A stretch of DNA of 39,655 nucleotides from Ferruginibacter sp. (GCA_030655145.1 JAURWD010000121.1:1-39655), one strand, 5' to 3'. Shown: positions 9,854-19,088, counted from the stretch's first letter. The notes: generated by a model not told the origin, from the sequence alone. A program made the numbers and translations.

Positions 9854-10852
9854 CTAATCTTTTGTTTTCTTAAATACCTTGAAAAGAAAGTAGAAGGCGG
9901 GGATGATCAGCACCAAACCCACGAACAACGCAATGAGTAATTGATAAAAAGTTTCGGGTGGCGCCTGCGTGTTGTAAAACGTGAGGTGTGCGCCATTTTT
10001 TTCATTGATCATCACGGGGAACTGGATGGCAAACCAACCAGCCATGATCGCCGCAATTTGTACGGCAACGGCTGCACGCAGGTACAAAATATTAGGATGG
10101 TTGAACAGGTAATAGATCAACGGAATTAAAAGTACCACCACCGAAAGGCATACAATGCTGAGCGATGACTTGAAAAATAATTTCACCAGGTGATGCCCCT
10201 GGCCTTCGGCGACGAGAAACACCAGTATTCCAATTCCAATTGAAAGCAGCAGCAGGCGCTTTGCATAACGAACGTATTTCTGTTGCTCGATCTCGTACCC
10301 TGCTTCACCGATCATAAAAACGGCGGCAATGTATCCAAACAAAGAAGTTGAAAATACGCCCATGGTGATACAGAACCAATTTAACCAGGGAAGAATAAAA
10401 TGCTCATAAAAGCCGCCCGAATCCGGATCCGTCGTGATGTTCCCAAAGATCATCGCCCCCAGCGTGATCCCCAGGAAGAACGGCGTTACGAAACTTGATA
10501 CCCGGAACAACACCGTGTAGTATTTGTGCGTGAAATCGTGGCTGACATCATAATGGCGAAACGTAAAAGAAGTACCGCGAAGCACGATACCGATCAACAC
10601 AACCATTAATGGAATATGCAAGGCTGTACTGATGGTAGCATAGATCTTTGGAAATCCGGTGAACAGGATGACGATGGCGAGGATAAGCCAAACGTGGTTA
10701 GCTTCCCAAACGGGTGCAATGGCTTTCGAGATGGTTTTTTCTGCCCTTCTCCCGGCGAAGGTTTCAATGATGCCGGCACCATAGTCTGCCCCACCGAGCA
10801 CCGTGTAGAGGATGAAGGAAACGCCGAGGATGATAATGGTGATGGCTAACAT
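9854..10852 (-). CDS. cydB: cytochrome bd-type quinol oxidase subunit II
   Basis: A 332-residue polytopic membrane protein of the CydB family, the second subunit of the bd-type terminal oxidase that reduces oxygen with electrons from quinol. It opens with a hydrophobic helix followed by GGADYGAGI, and carries WEANHVWLI (about 49-57), both typical of CydB. I count about eight or nine hydrophobic helices. It lies two bases downstream of cydA, so the two are cotranscribed. No small CydX-like frame is evident after its stop, and no cydDC genes are in the window. Confidence 0.95.
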   Translation of the reverse strand: MLAITIIILGVSFILYTVLGGADYGAGIIETFAGRRAEKTISKAIAPVWEANHVWLILAIVILFTGFPKIYATISTALHIPLMVVLIGIVLRGTSFTFRHYDVSHDFTHKYYTVLFRVSSFVTPFFLGITLGAMIFGNITTDPDSGGFYEHFILPWLNWFCITMGVFSTSLFGYIAAVFMIGEAGYEIEQQKYVRYAKRLLLLSIGIGILVFLVAEGQGHHLVKLFFKSSLSIVCLSVVVLLIPLIYYLFNHPNILYLRAAVAVQIAAIMAGWFAIQFPVMINEKNGAHLTFYNTQAPPETFYQLLIALFVGLVLIIPAFYFLFKVFKKTKD

Positions 10853-10854
10853 GG

Positions 10855-12177
10855 TTATTGGTTAAGACTTGCAGAAGGGTAATTGGTTTTAACCGTAGCG
10901 ATCTGCCGGCGCATCATCCAGATGATGATCAGCGTGAGCAGTAAGTAAACGGCTGAAATAGTGTAAAAGGAATATTGTAAACCCGGCATGCGGGAAACAG
11001 CATCTTTGGTTTTCATAACGCCATAGATGATCCAGGGCTGTCGCCCAACTTCGGTCACTACCCAACCTGCTTCTACGGCAATGAAACCCATCGGTGTCAG
11101 CAATGCGATGAAGGATAACCACCACTTTCGCGATAAGGTTCGTCTTCTCCACTTACTAAACACGAGGAATAGGAGGCTTGTCAGTGCCAGCAGCATTCCA
11201 ATACCTACCATAACCTGGAAAGCGATATGGGTGATCAGCACCGGGGGCCGCTCGTCTTTTGGAAATTTATCCAGCCCTGTCACTTCCGCTTCAAAATTGC
11301 CGTGTGCCAGGAAACTCAGAAACCCGGGAATATGCAGGGCATAATCAACCCGCTCTTCCGTGTCATTTGGAATGCCCCCGATCACGAGATCAGCCGGCTT
11401 GCTCGTTTTGTATAAGGATTCAAGGGCGGCCAGTTTTGCCGGTTGTCGCTGGGCAATATCCTTGGCAGAAAAATCACCGCTGATCGGTTGAAGTAGTGCC
11501 GCTATCGCGCCGAATGAGAGCGCCATTTTTACGGCGGTGCGATGAAAAAGGTTGTTCCGATCCTTTACTAGCAGGTACGCATGCACGCCGGCAACCGCAA
11601 ATGCCGTAGAAACGAAGGCGGCCAGTGACATGTGAATTGCCTGCGAAAGCCAGGCGCTGTTGAACATTGCGGCTACGGGGTCGATATTGATAGGCCGCCC
11701 GTTTTGCCAGGTAAAACCTGCCGGACTGTTCATCCAGGCATTCGCCGAAACAACAAAAATGCCCGAAAGCACGCCGGATATGCCAACGACCACGCCCGAC
11801 ATCCAGTGCACCCATCTATTTAATTTATTCCAACCATACAGGAAAATCCCCAGGGCGATGGCCTCTATAAAAAATGCAGTGCCTTCCCAGGAAAAAGGCA
11901 TGCCGATGATGGGTCCAGCGTGTTCCATAAAACCCGGGAATAGAAGTCCCAACTCGAAAGATAAAACCGTACCCGACACAGCGCCGACGGCAAAGAAAAT
12001 AGCCACACCCTTTGACCAGGCTTTGGCTACGTCGAGATATTCCTGCTTCTTTGTGCGCAACCATTTCCATTCACTAAAAGCCATTAAAATAGGCATCGTC
12101 ATTCCGATGCACGCAAATACAATGTGGAACCCAAGGGAAACCGCCATTTGCATGCGTGCCGCGATAAGGTCATCCAT
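10855..12177 (-). CDS. cydA: cytochrome bd-type quinol oxidase subunit I (short Q-loop, CIO-type)
   Basis: A 440-residue CydA, about 80 residues shorter than the E. coli protein; the shortfall is in the quinol-loop and C-terminal region, as in cyanide-insensitive-oxidase-type subunits. Heme ligands can be placed by comparison: His18 (high-spin b), His182 and Met323 (b558). The GRQPW motif (378-382) of the quinol site is intact, and WEGTAFFIEA (97-106) contains the conserved acidic residues of the proton path. It sits in the inner membrane with CydB. No TAnnTTTG box is evident upstream. Confidence 0.95.
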   Translation of the reverse strand: MDDLIAARMQMAVSLGFHIVFACIGMTMPILMAFSEWKWLRTKKQEYLDVAKAWSKGVAIFFAVGAVSGTVLSFELGLLFPGFMEHAGPIIGMPFSWEGTAFFIEAIALGIFLYGWNKLNRWVHWMSGVVVGISGVLSGIFVVSANAWMNSPAGFTWQNGRPINIDPVAAMFNSAWLSQAIHMSLAAFVSTAFAVAGVHAYLLVKDRNNLFHRTAVKMALSFGAIAALLQPISGDFSAKDIAQRQPAKLAALESLYKTSKPADLVIGGIPNDTEERVDYALHIPGFLSFLAHGNFEAEVTGLDKFPKDERPPVLITHIAFQVMVGIGMLLALTSLLFLVFSKWRRRTLSRKWWLSFIALLTPMGFIAVEAGWVVTEVGRQPWIIYGVMKTKDAVSRMPGLQYSFYTISAVYLLLTLIIIWMMRRQIATVKTNYPSASLNQ

Positions 12178-12409
12178 GTTTGTTGTTTGCCTAAAGTTCC
12201 TACAATCCGTCGAGAGTCAGAATATAATTACGTTGAAGAAGGTGAATTAAACAGCGGTTTAAAATTTATTCTATCCTTGTTGGAAATGAGCCAGTGATGC
12301 TCAACTTTACAAGGGTCTTCGTAATTTAATTGATTGGTTGCACCATCGATAGCGATTGAACCAAGGTCTCCAGAGGCGTGAGCCATAACATCACACAAAA
12401 GAACTAAAA

Positions 12410-12865
12410 ATGAACATAAAACACTTGATGCTTTCGTTGATGGTAGGACTAACTACCACAGGCGCATATGCGCAAAATGACCGGGCGATGGAGAATGAAA
12501 CAAAATCCATCCGGCACCTGATCACCCTCTACTCAGAAGCCAGGGAAAACAGGGATACGGGTTTATTAAAAAAAATCTTAACCGCTGATGTGGATCAGTT
12601 GGTTTCCACCGGTGAGTGGCGCATGGGTATTGGAGCTGCAGTGGACGGCATGTTAAAAAGTTCGGCCACCGCGCCGGGGAGCCGCAGCCTCCAGATCGAG
12701 TACCTGCGCAAATTAACCCCCACCAGCGCCCTGGTGGATTGTAAATATGAAATTGAAAACAAGGATGGCTCAAAGCGCAAGATGTGGAGCAGCTTTTTAA
12801 TTATTAAAGAAAAAGGGAACTGGAGGATCAGTGCCATCCGCAACATGTTGCCGGCATCAAATTGA
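12410..12865 (+). CDS. exported NTF2-like (SnoaL/DUF4440-type) protein
   Basis: A 151-residue protein with a 21-residue signal peptide ending in AYAQ. The mature part has the NTF2-like layout: a long first helix (IRHLITLYSEARENRDTGLL), a TADVDQLVSTGEWRMG segment, then beta strands ending in SSFLIIKEKGNWRISAIRNM. Such cone-shaped domains bind small ligands or act as simple isomerases. No catalytic dyad can be assigned with confidence. It is probably periplasmic, monocistronic and of unknown function. Confidence 0.78.
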   Translation: MNIKHLMLSLMVGLTTTGAYAQNDRAMENETKSIRHLITLYSEARENRDTGLLKKILTADVDQLVSTGEWRMGIGAAVDGMLKSSATAPGSRSLQIEYLRKLTPTSALVDCKYEIENKDGSKRKMWSSFLIIKEKGNWRISAIRNMLPASN

Positions 12866-13058
12866 GAAAGGTCCAGGAAAAGATTAGGAGCAGAAAAAAT
12901 GCATCAAAATTTGTGGCGATCAGGAGAGTTCATGGCAGCTGAGCAAAATGAAATCCTGGTATTGTCAATCACCATTTAAAAGAAAACCTGTGTTAACTTT
13001 TACACGGGTAGAAATGAAACCATCGCTTATCCGTATTTTTATACCTAATTCTGTGTGT

Positions 13059-13604
13059 ATGAAATGTATTATCGGGTTGATCTTACTGGTGACGACGCTC
13101 CAGGTAGAGGCGCAATTTTATTTACCCGGAAGCTTGAGTTATGCAGATCGGGCAATGATGGCAGATCAGCAATTTTTTAACGACAGCACACCCGGTAAAA
13201 AATGGTTTGTTACCCGGTATACGGGCATTTCAACCGGTTTTCTTTTCTCAAAGTCTGGTAACGCCTCCATCCTATCTGTCCCGTTGGGCATGCGTTTAAA
13301 CCGTAGACTAACGAATAACCTTTATGCCTTTGGTGGACTTTCAATTGCACCTTCCTATATCAATTTCAATCCCACTTTCGCTCCAAACAATGTAAAAGGA
13401 TTTGGCCAGTCAAATAGCTTTTTGCAATCAAACAGGCTGGGTTTAGCGTCGAGGGCAGAATTAGGTTTGATGTATGTGAACGAAGCAAAAACATTTTCCG
13501 TTTCCGGGAGTATTGGTGTTGAGCGAAACAGTTATCCCGCTTTTAATCTTCCCCAAAGAAACCTGGCTCCTCCTCCCCCGGCCAATACCACTCAAAAATT
13601 CTAA
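13059..13604 (+). CDS. exported protein, probably a small outer-membrane beta-barrel
   Basis: From the ATG at 13059 this is a 181-residue protein with a clean signal peptide (MKCIIGLILLVTTLQVEAQ). The open frame extends upstream to ATGs at 13014 and 12948, but those add a non-signal-like N-terminus. The mature protein has alternating hydrophobic and glycine-rich strands (FVTRYTGISTGFLFS, SVPLGMRLNRRLTNNLYAFGGLSI, LASRAELGLMYV, FSVSGSIGVERNSY) suggesting a small barrel or porin-like fold, then a proline-rich tail. I recognise no family. The gene is not tightly linked to its neighbours. Confidence 0.6.
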   Translation: MKCIIGLILLVTTLQVEAQFYLPGSLSYADRAMMADQQFFNDSTPGKKWFVTRYTGISTGFLFSKSGNASILSVPLGMRLNRRLTNNLYAFGGLSIAPSYINFNPTFAPNNVKGFGQSNSFLQSNRLGLASRAELGLMYVNEAKTFSVSGSIGVERNSYPAFNLPQRNLAPPPPANTTQKF

Positions 13605-13960
13605 TCCACTCAAAAGGCTGGAGATCAACGACACTTCGATGGGATTTCCAGTTGTTAAAATTTAAGTTCATGTCCTTTCGGAAAGTACTTTTTCAAAGGA
13701 ATCGTTTTTTAGACATTTTGAATGATGGCTACTCATAATGGGAACCAATCTTCTCACTTATATCTTACCAAAAAACGTTGCTGTGGAAGAATAACAAACA
13801 GGGTCTCCATTTCAAAAAAAGTTGCGCTTGCGGAGAAAAATTTTTTCCTGCGGGAAAAGGGAAGGGATTTTAAAAGATCAGAACTAAAGCCAACTGTTAA
13901 ATCGTGTGCAATCCGGCATGATTTTGTTTAATGTTTTGTGGCTTTTTTAAACGCAAATCG
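13605..13960. other. intergenic, nothing identified
   Basis: This gap lies upstream of the light-sensing operon. A 69-codon frame (13722-13931) has a Lys/Arg-rich, family-less product and I do not call it. No terminator-like hairpin is seen after the preceding gene. Confidence 0.5.
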
Positions 13961-13990
13961 TTCGACCTGTTTATTTAATATTTACATTTG
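13961..13990 (+). promoter_or_regulatory. candidate promoter of the phytochrome operon
   Basis: TACATTTG at 13983-13990 fits the Bacteroidota -7 consensus TAnnTTTG, and TTCG at 13961-13964, 18 bases upstream, is a weak -33 (TTTG) match. The -7 box ends nine bases before the ATG at 14000, so the message would be nearly leaderless. Confidence 0.45.
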
Positions 13991-13999
13991 ATTTTCAAT

Positions 14000-14431
14000 A
14001 TGAATCAATTTACCATTTTTTACGCTGATGATGATCCGGATGACATTGAGTACTTTACCGATGCTGTTCATGATCTCCTGGGCGAAGTCGATCTGCATAC
14101 GCATATGCAGGCAGACCAGTTGATTGAAGCTTTGAAAAACCCACCGCCATCTCCGGAGATTTTATTCCTGGATTTAAATATGCCCGGCAAAAATGGATTC
14201 CAGATCCTGAGCGAACTGAGGAATACTTCCCAGTTTAAAGAATTGCCGATCATTATTTTATCGACTTCTACAGACCCCGCGACCATTAACAAGACCAGGG
14301 AACTGGGAGCCAGCTATTATTTACCGAAACCTAATAGCTATACGTCACTAAAACAGTCTATCCAGACGGCTCTTAGCATCGACTGGCAAAACTTCTCGCC
14401 CACCCGCGACAATTATTTACACATCAATTAG
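14000..14431 (+). CDS. single-domain response regulator (CheY-like)
   Basis: A receiver domain with no output domain, 143 residues from the ATG at 14000; the longer frame from 13988 would use TTG and overlap the -7 box. Receiver landmarks are ADDDPDD (acid pocket), LFLDLNMPG with the phosphoacceptor Asp58, LSTST after strand 4, and LPKP with Lys109. It lies six bases before the heme oxygenase gene and is cotranscribed with the phytochrome kinase, its likely phosphodonor. Like other rcp-type regulators it may pass phosphate onward or act by protein contact; no target is in the operon. Confidence 0.92.
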   Translation: MNQFTIFYADDDPDDIEYFTDAVHDLLGEVDLHTHMQADQLIEALKNPPPSPEILFLDLNMPGKNGFQILSELRNTSQFKELPIIILSTSTDPATINKTRELGASYYLPKPNSYTSLKQSIQTALSIDWQNFSPTRDNYLHIN

Positions 14432-14437
14432 TTCTAC

Positions 14438-15055
14438 ATGCAGCAACAGCTGGCTAGCGAAACTCCACGCTCGCAGAAGGGAGATATTTTTTTCAACCAA
14501 CTGAAAGAAGACACTGCCCCCATGCACCGGGCACTTGAACAATTGCCACTATCTGTCGCAATTACAAGTCCAGAGATAACAACGACCGGTTATAGAAATT
14601 ACCTGCTCCGCATGCTTCCTGTAGTGCAGGATCTTGAGAAAAATATCTTCCCACTCCTGGCAAACACAATTCCTGACCTGGAAGAACGCAGAAAATTGCC
14701 GCTTCTTCTCGACGACCTTCATTACCTGGACGCGGAATACGAAAACACGGCTATTTTGCCGCTTTCTGCCGCCCACGAAAATATGAGCACTGCGTTTGCT
14801 ATGGGAATTATGTACGTGCTGGAAGGATCAACCCTCGGAGGCCGCTTCATCGGGAATAATGTGCAAAAAGCATTAGGCTATACCCCGGAAACCGGGGCCA
14901 GGTATTTTGGTGGATATGGAGGCGCGACCGGGTCGATGTGGAAAAACTTTTTACAACAACTGGGCAAAGCCGAAGTTGCGGAAGGCGCGGGTGAGGAAAT
15001 TATAAACGGTGCAAGATTTGCTTTTACCAAAATCTATAATCAATTCAAAGGATAG
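14438..15055 (+). CDS. bphO: biliverdin-producing heme oxygenase
   Basis: A 205-residue bacterial heme oxygenase, which opens heme to biliverdin, CO and iron using external electrons. His30 in APMHRALEQ is the expected proximal heme ligand, and MYVLEGSTLGGRFIG (about 126-140) is the distal-helix signature with the flexible glycines over the heme. It sits between a receiver gene (6-bp gap) and a bacteriophytochrome gene (8-bp gap). This strongly suggests that its biliverdin is the phytochrome chromophore rather than a product of iron scavenging. Cytoplasmic, no signal peptide. Confidence 0.93.
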   Translation: MQQQLASETPRSQKGDIFFNQLKEDTAPMHRALEQLPLSVAITSPEITTTGYRNYLLRMLPVVQDLEKNIFPLLANTIPDLEERRKLPLLLDDLHYLDAEYENTAILPLSAAHENMSTAFAMGIMYVLEGSTLGGRFIGNNVQKALGYTPETGARYFGGYGGATGSMWKNFLQQLGKAEVAEGAGEEIINGARFAFTKIYNQFKG

Positions 15056-15063
15056 TTGAATTC

Positions 15064-17310
15064 ATGCAGATCAAAGACATCGTTAACCGGGACATTGTAA
15101 ACTTAACCAACTGCGAACAGGAACCCATTCATATCCCAGGGAGTATTCAACCTCATGGGTTTTTGCTGGCCATTTCACAGGCGGACTCAACCATTGAATT
15201 TTGTAGCGAAAACGTCGCTGACTTTCTTGGATTGTCGCACACCGCATTGCTTGGTAAACACCTTAAAGAAGTTTTTGGAACTGCTGCCTCCGACCTGCTC
15301 GATCAGCATGGCAACAACACTGAGCCAGTGAATTGCCTGTTGAATTTAGCCAACAAAGAATTCAACTGTACACTTCATCATAATGGAGCTTACCTGGTAC
15401 TGGAAGGTGAGCCATTATTCGCAAAGAAAGAACTTACTGACGTTTACGAACAAACGAAGTTGTTTCTCCGCTATATGGAAGAAACAAGATCGCTGGCTGA
15501 ACTATGCCAGTTGGTCGCGGAAGGCACGCGTAGGATCACGGGTTACGACCGCGTAATGGTGTACCAATTTGACGAACAGTACAATGGTGAAGTGATTGCC
15601 GAAAGCTGCAAAGAGTCACTCGAGCCATTTTTAGGACTTCATTATCCGCACACTGATATTCCGCCGCAGGCGCGGGAATTATATATTCGCAACCTTTTGC
15701 GGGTGATCGTAGATGTTGACTACACTCCAGTGCCCATTTACACGATCGATAACCTGCCGGGCAAGAACCTGGACTTAAGCAACTCGGTTCTCCGCAGCAC
15801 TTCACCGATCCACGTTCAATACCTCCACAATATGGGTGTGGGCGCTACGCTCACCATCTCGTTAATTTATAAAGGTCAATTGTGGGGATTGATCGCGTGT
15901 CATCATTATTCTCCCAAGAACCTCAGTCATGAGCAGCGCTTTGCCGCTAAACTGCAGGGACATTTCATTACAGCCCAGATTGATACCCGACAGCTAAATG
16001 AGGAGTATGACGTGGCAAAAAAATGTAACGAAGCCTTAGAGAAAGTGGAGGCAGCTTATCACGAACTTGCTGATCCTGCTTTTGAAGAGATCATTGCAAA
16101 TCCCTTGCTATTGGAGATCTGCAATGCAAACGGCGTAGCCATCCTGGCCAACAACCGGTTGTTTATGAACGGAACCACTCCCGGGGAAGAAGAAATTGTT
16201 GCGTTGATGAATCGCTTATTGAAATCAGTCGAAACAGCCGTAGTTACGTCGCACCTCGCATCAATTTTTCCGGAAGCAACGGATTATTGCGAATCCGCTT
16301 CAGGCGTGGTTTTTCATAAGATAGGACCGGGTAATAACCATTGTATCACCTGGTTTCGGCCACAAAGTTTAGTTGAGGTTGACTGGGCCGGGGATCCTAC
16401 AAAAGCGATCGTAAAAAATGAAAAAGGACTGTCACCACGTAATTCATTTAAGTTATGGAAAGAAGTGGTGCGATGTAAAAGTAAAGAGTGGCTGCAACCG
16501 GAACTAACCGCAGCGGCGAGCTATGCGCATTCCCTCGAGAAATATGTAAACCTCCTACACATCAGTGAAGAGGAGCAAAAATATCGCAGTCTTTCCGGTA
16601 AACTTAAAGAAGCAAATGCAGAACTGGAAAACCTGAACTGGATCAGTACCCATGACCTGCAGGAACCTCTTCGCAAGATCCAGATCATGGCATCACGCAT
16701 TCTTTCGCCAGGGGAACAGGTTGACGCTAAAAAAGTTGAAGAGAAGATCACGAAGATCAGCCAGGCAGCTAACCGCATGCAAACCTTATTGAAGGACATT
16801 CTGCACTATACCCGCATTCGAAATACAGAAGAACAAACCGCGTTGACGGACACACGGACCTTAGTGGACGAAATCCTTCCGGATTTTGAAGACCTGCTCG
16901 GACGGTCGGGTGGCAAAATTCATGTTGGAGAACTCCCAGCAATCAAGGGCCAACCATTTTTGATCAAGCAGCTTTTCTCCAACCTGATATTTAATTCCAT
17001 CAAATTTCAAAAACCAGGGATAGCGCCGGAGATCACTATAACAGCCGGCTCGCAGCCTGAAAAATTTGAAGAGGAAGATAACCAACGCTACCACGTGTTT
17101 CATTTTGCGGACAACGGTATTGGCTTTAAGCAAGAATTCGCGAACGCCATCTTCAACGTATTTACCCGTCTCCATAACCAGGCCCAATATGAAGGATCCG
17201 GCATAGGCCTCGCATTGTGCAAGAAAATTATGCAGGCACATAAAGGCCAGATTACAGCTTCTGGTATACCGGGCGAAGGAGCGACATTTCACCTTTACTT
17301 CCCGGTGTAA
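15064..17310 (+). CDS. bphP: bacteriophytochrome histidine kinase
   Basis: A 748-residue red/far-red photoreceptor kinase with PAS-GAF-PHY-HisKA-HATPase order. Cys17 in LTNCEQEPIHIPG is the biliverdin-binding Cys of bacterial phytochromes. The GAF domain has PHTDIPPQAR (195-204), a variant of the usual PASDIP motif that keeps Asp198. The PHY tongue has PRNSF (458-462), matching PRxSF. The kinase has the phospho-His530 in STHDLQEPLRKI, an N box (NLIFNSIKF), and intact FADNGIGF and GSGIGLAL boxes. It probably autophosphorylates in a light-dependent way and passes phosphate to the receiver encoded two genes upstream. Soluble, no transmembrane segment. Confidence 0.96.
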   Translation: MQIKDIVNRDIVNLTNCEQEPIHIPGSIQPHGFLLAISQADSTIEFCSENVADFLGLSHTALLGKHLKEVFGTAASDLLDQHGNNTEPVNCLLNLANKEFNCTLHHNGAYLVLEGEPLFAKKELTDVYEQTKLFLRYMEETRSLAELCQLVAEGTRRITGYDRVMVYQFDEQYNGEVIAESCKESLEPFLGLHYPHTDIPPQARELYIRNLLRVIVDVDYTPVPIYTIDNLPGKNLDLSNSVLRSTSPIHVQYLHNMGVGATLTISLIYKGQLWGLIACHHYSPKNLSHEQRFAAKLQGHFITAQIDTRQLNEEYDVAKKCNEALEKVEAAYHELADPAFEEIIANPLLLEICNANGVAILANNRLFMNGTTPGEEEIVALMNRLLKSVETAVVTSHLASIFPEATDYCESASGVVFHKIGPGNNHCITWFRPQSLVEVDWAGDPTKAIVKNEKGLSPRNSFKLWKEVVRCKSKEWLQPELTAAASYAHSLEKYVNLLHISEEEQKYRSLSGKLKEANAELENLNWISTHDLQEPLRKIQIMASRILSPGEQVDAKKVEEKITKISQAANRMQTLLKDILHYTRIRNTEEQTALTDTRTLVDEILPDFEDLLGRSGGKIHVGELPAIKGQPFLIKQLFSNLIFNSIKFQKPGIAPEITITAGSQPEKFEEEDNQRYHVFHFADNGIGFKQEFANAIFNVFTRLHNQAQYEGSGIGLALCKKIMQAHKGQITASGIPGEGATFHLYFPV

Positions 17311-17478
17311 TAACCAAGCACGCAAATTCTTATCCGCAGAGCGAAGTATCACCAATGGCTGGCCAGCGCTTTTATCGGCCTGTAGAAGCGGCATTTCCCT
17401 GACGCTGGAATGGCGAAAACATTAAATAAAAAATGTACATTTAAGAGGTAACTGTTTCACTTCATTGATCCTCTTCAA

Positions 17479-18243
17479 ATGACTGCTCCCAAAAATAAAA
17501 CCCAGCAAACAAACCAGCACAAGGGTTGGGTGAAATTGTCTCATTGGATAGTTACTGCGAGTTTCATGGCCCTTGCCATCAGTGGTTTTGTGATTCTTAT
17601 GTGCCATCCCAGGTTGTATTGGGGAGAAGTTGGTAATGACCTTACACCTGCCTTGATAGAGCTTCCCGTGAGTCGCAATTACCAGCATGGCGGCTGGGAG
17701 AAAAGCGATGCTTTTTTTGCAGTAGCCGGGTCGCCCGTTTCTGCCGGCCGCACGTATGAGATTTTCAATCAAAATGGCTGGGGCAGAAGTCTCCATTTTC
17801 TTGCTGCCTGGGTACTCACCTTAACTGGAATTGCCTATGTACTCACCGGCATCTTCAGTGGACATATTATCCGGAACCTGGTACCCCGGGCCCGGGAGTT
17901 TTCCCGAAAATTAGTGTGGCATGACGTAAAAAGTCATGTGCTGTTTCGCATCCCGCCTGCGACCAGCGGTCCGCACTACGGCGTTTTACAAAAGTTTACT
18001 TACCTGTTCGTGATTTTTTTTCTTCTTCCATTAACCATTATGACCGGACTTACCATGTCACCGGCTTTAACTGCTGCATATCCTTTTTTACCTAAAATAT
18101 TTTTTGGTGCCCAATCAGCAAGAACCATTCATTTTTTTGCATCAACAGCATTGGTGCTGTTTCTCATCGTGCATGTAACGATGGTTATCCGGTCGGGATT
18201 TAGAAAACAAATGAGTGCAATGACATTTGAACAACAAACATGA
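17479..18243 (+). CDS. di-heme cytochrome b membrane subunit
   Basis: A 254-residue integral membrane cytochrome b of the Ni/Fe-hydrogenase and formate-dehydrogenase b-type fold. Four helices are visible (about 17-41, 103-127, 169-193 and 215-237). His22, His106, His218 and His232 are placed to hold two b hemes. A loop of about 60 residues after helix 1 is longer than in plain family members. Its stop overlaps the start of the molybdoprotein gene (ATGA at 18240), so the two very probably form one complex exchanging electrons between the quinone pool and the periplasmic enzyme. Confidence 0.88.
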   Translation: MTAPKNKTQQTNQHKGWVKLSHWIVTASFMALAISGFVILMCHPRLYWGEVGNDLTPALIELPVSRNYQHGGWEKSDAFFAVAGSPVSAGRTYEIFNQNGWGRSLHFLAAWVLTLTGIAYVLTGIFSGHIIRNLVPRAREFSRKLVWHDVKSHVLFRIPPATSGPHYGVLQKFTYLFVIFFLLPLTIMTGLTMSPALTAAYPFLPKIFFGAQSARTIHFFASTALVLFLIVHVTMVIRSGFRKQMSAMTFEQQT

Positions 18244-18983
18244 AACAACATAAACTCTTCACGCGGCGCCGTGCGATCATCACCGGCATTGGTGCCTTAA
18301 GCGGCCTGCTGCTCCCGGGATGTTCCAAAAAACTGCCGCCTACTTATGGTAACCTGTTGCGGATGGGAGATGCCTTTACTTACCTGGCACACCGCACGCT
18401 TTTGCCTGGTCAGTCGCTCGCACGGGAATATCATCATGGGGACATTACCTCGTTCCCGGCCGTGGGTACCATTGACCCCGGGGATGCTTCGAAACCCGCT
18501 CATAATGAAACGTATGGTCGTTTCCGTGACAATGGATTTTCGAATTGGAATTTATCGGTGGAAGGAAGGGTCGCAAAGCCTGGCAAATATTCCCTCGCTG
18601 CATTGCAAAGCCTGCCTGCCCGAACCCAGATCACGCGACATACCTGCGAAGAAGGATGGTCTGCCATTGGCCAGTGGACCGGAGTTCCCCTGGGATTGAT
18701 CTTAAAAAATGCGGGAATTCTGCCCAGCGCTCGTTTTGTAAATTTCTATGCGTATGACGGCTACGTGGATAGCATTGACCTGCTCGATGCATTTCATCCA
18801 CAAACAATTCTTGCTTATGGCATGAATGGAAAAGCCCTGCCCATTCGGCATGGAGCGCCGCTCCGTTTGCGGGTAGAAACCCAGATCGGCTATAAAAGTC
18901 TCAAGTATTTGGAACGCATCGTTGTAAGCGACGAATTTGTTGACCAGGGCGATAGCGGCTGGGCCTGGTATGTGGGTATCTAG
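18240..18983 (+). CDS. sulfite-oxidase-family molybdopterin oxidoreductase, Tat-exported
   Basis: A 247-residue molybdoenzyme of the SUOX/YedY (MsrP) fold. The N-terminus FTRRRAIITGIGALSG is a twin-arginine signal, followed by LLPGC (Cys28), which may also be lipidated. The Mo-binding Cys is Cys136 in ITRHTCEEGWSAIGQWTGVP, a family signature. The C-terminal part (IRHGAPLRLRVETQIGYKSLKYL) closes the cofactor site. It has no heme or dimerisation domain, so electrons must pass to the overlapping cytochrome b. Sulfite oxidation or oxidised-methionine repair are both possible; the sequence alone does not decide. Confidence 0.92.
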   Translation: MKQHKLFTRRRAIITGIGALSGLLLPGCSKKLPPTYGNLLRMGDAFTYLAHRTLLPGQSLAREYHHGDITSFPAVGTIDPGDASKPAHNETYGRFRDNGFSNWNLSVEGRVAKPGKYSLAALQSLPARTQITRHTCEEGWSAIGQWTGVPLGLILKNAGILPSARFVNFYAYDGYVDSIDLLDAFHPQTILAYGMNGKALPIRHGAPLRLRVETQIGYKSLKYLERIVVSDEFVDQGDSGWAWYVGI

Positions 18984-19088
18984 TTCTCGGTCTCTATGTA
19001 ATTTCATCCTGCCGTTGGAGTAAGCTTTTTACAAATTTTTAGGTACCCTAAACTGTAACCAATCTTTCCCGCTCACAGGAATGAATAC

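Noticed and set aside
11660-12250. 196-codon plus-strand frame over cydA
   Set aside because: It is antisense to cydA, which has all family landmarks; the frame is open because of codon bias.
13722-13931. 69-codon frame before the light-sensing operon
   Set aside because: The product is Lys/Arg-rich with no family, signal or start-site support, and looks like chance.
13988-13999. TTG start for the response regulator
   Set aside because: It would lie inside the candidate -7 box; the ATG at 14000 gives the normal receiver N-terminus.
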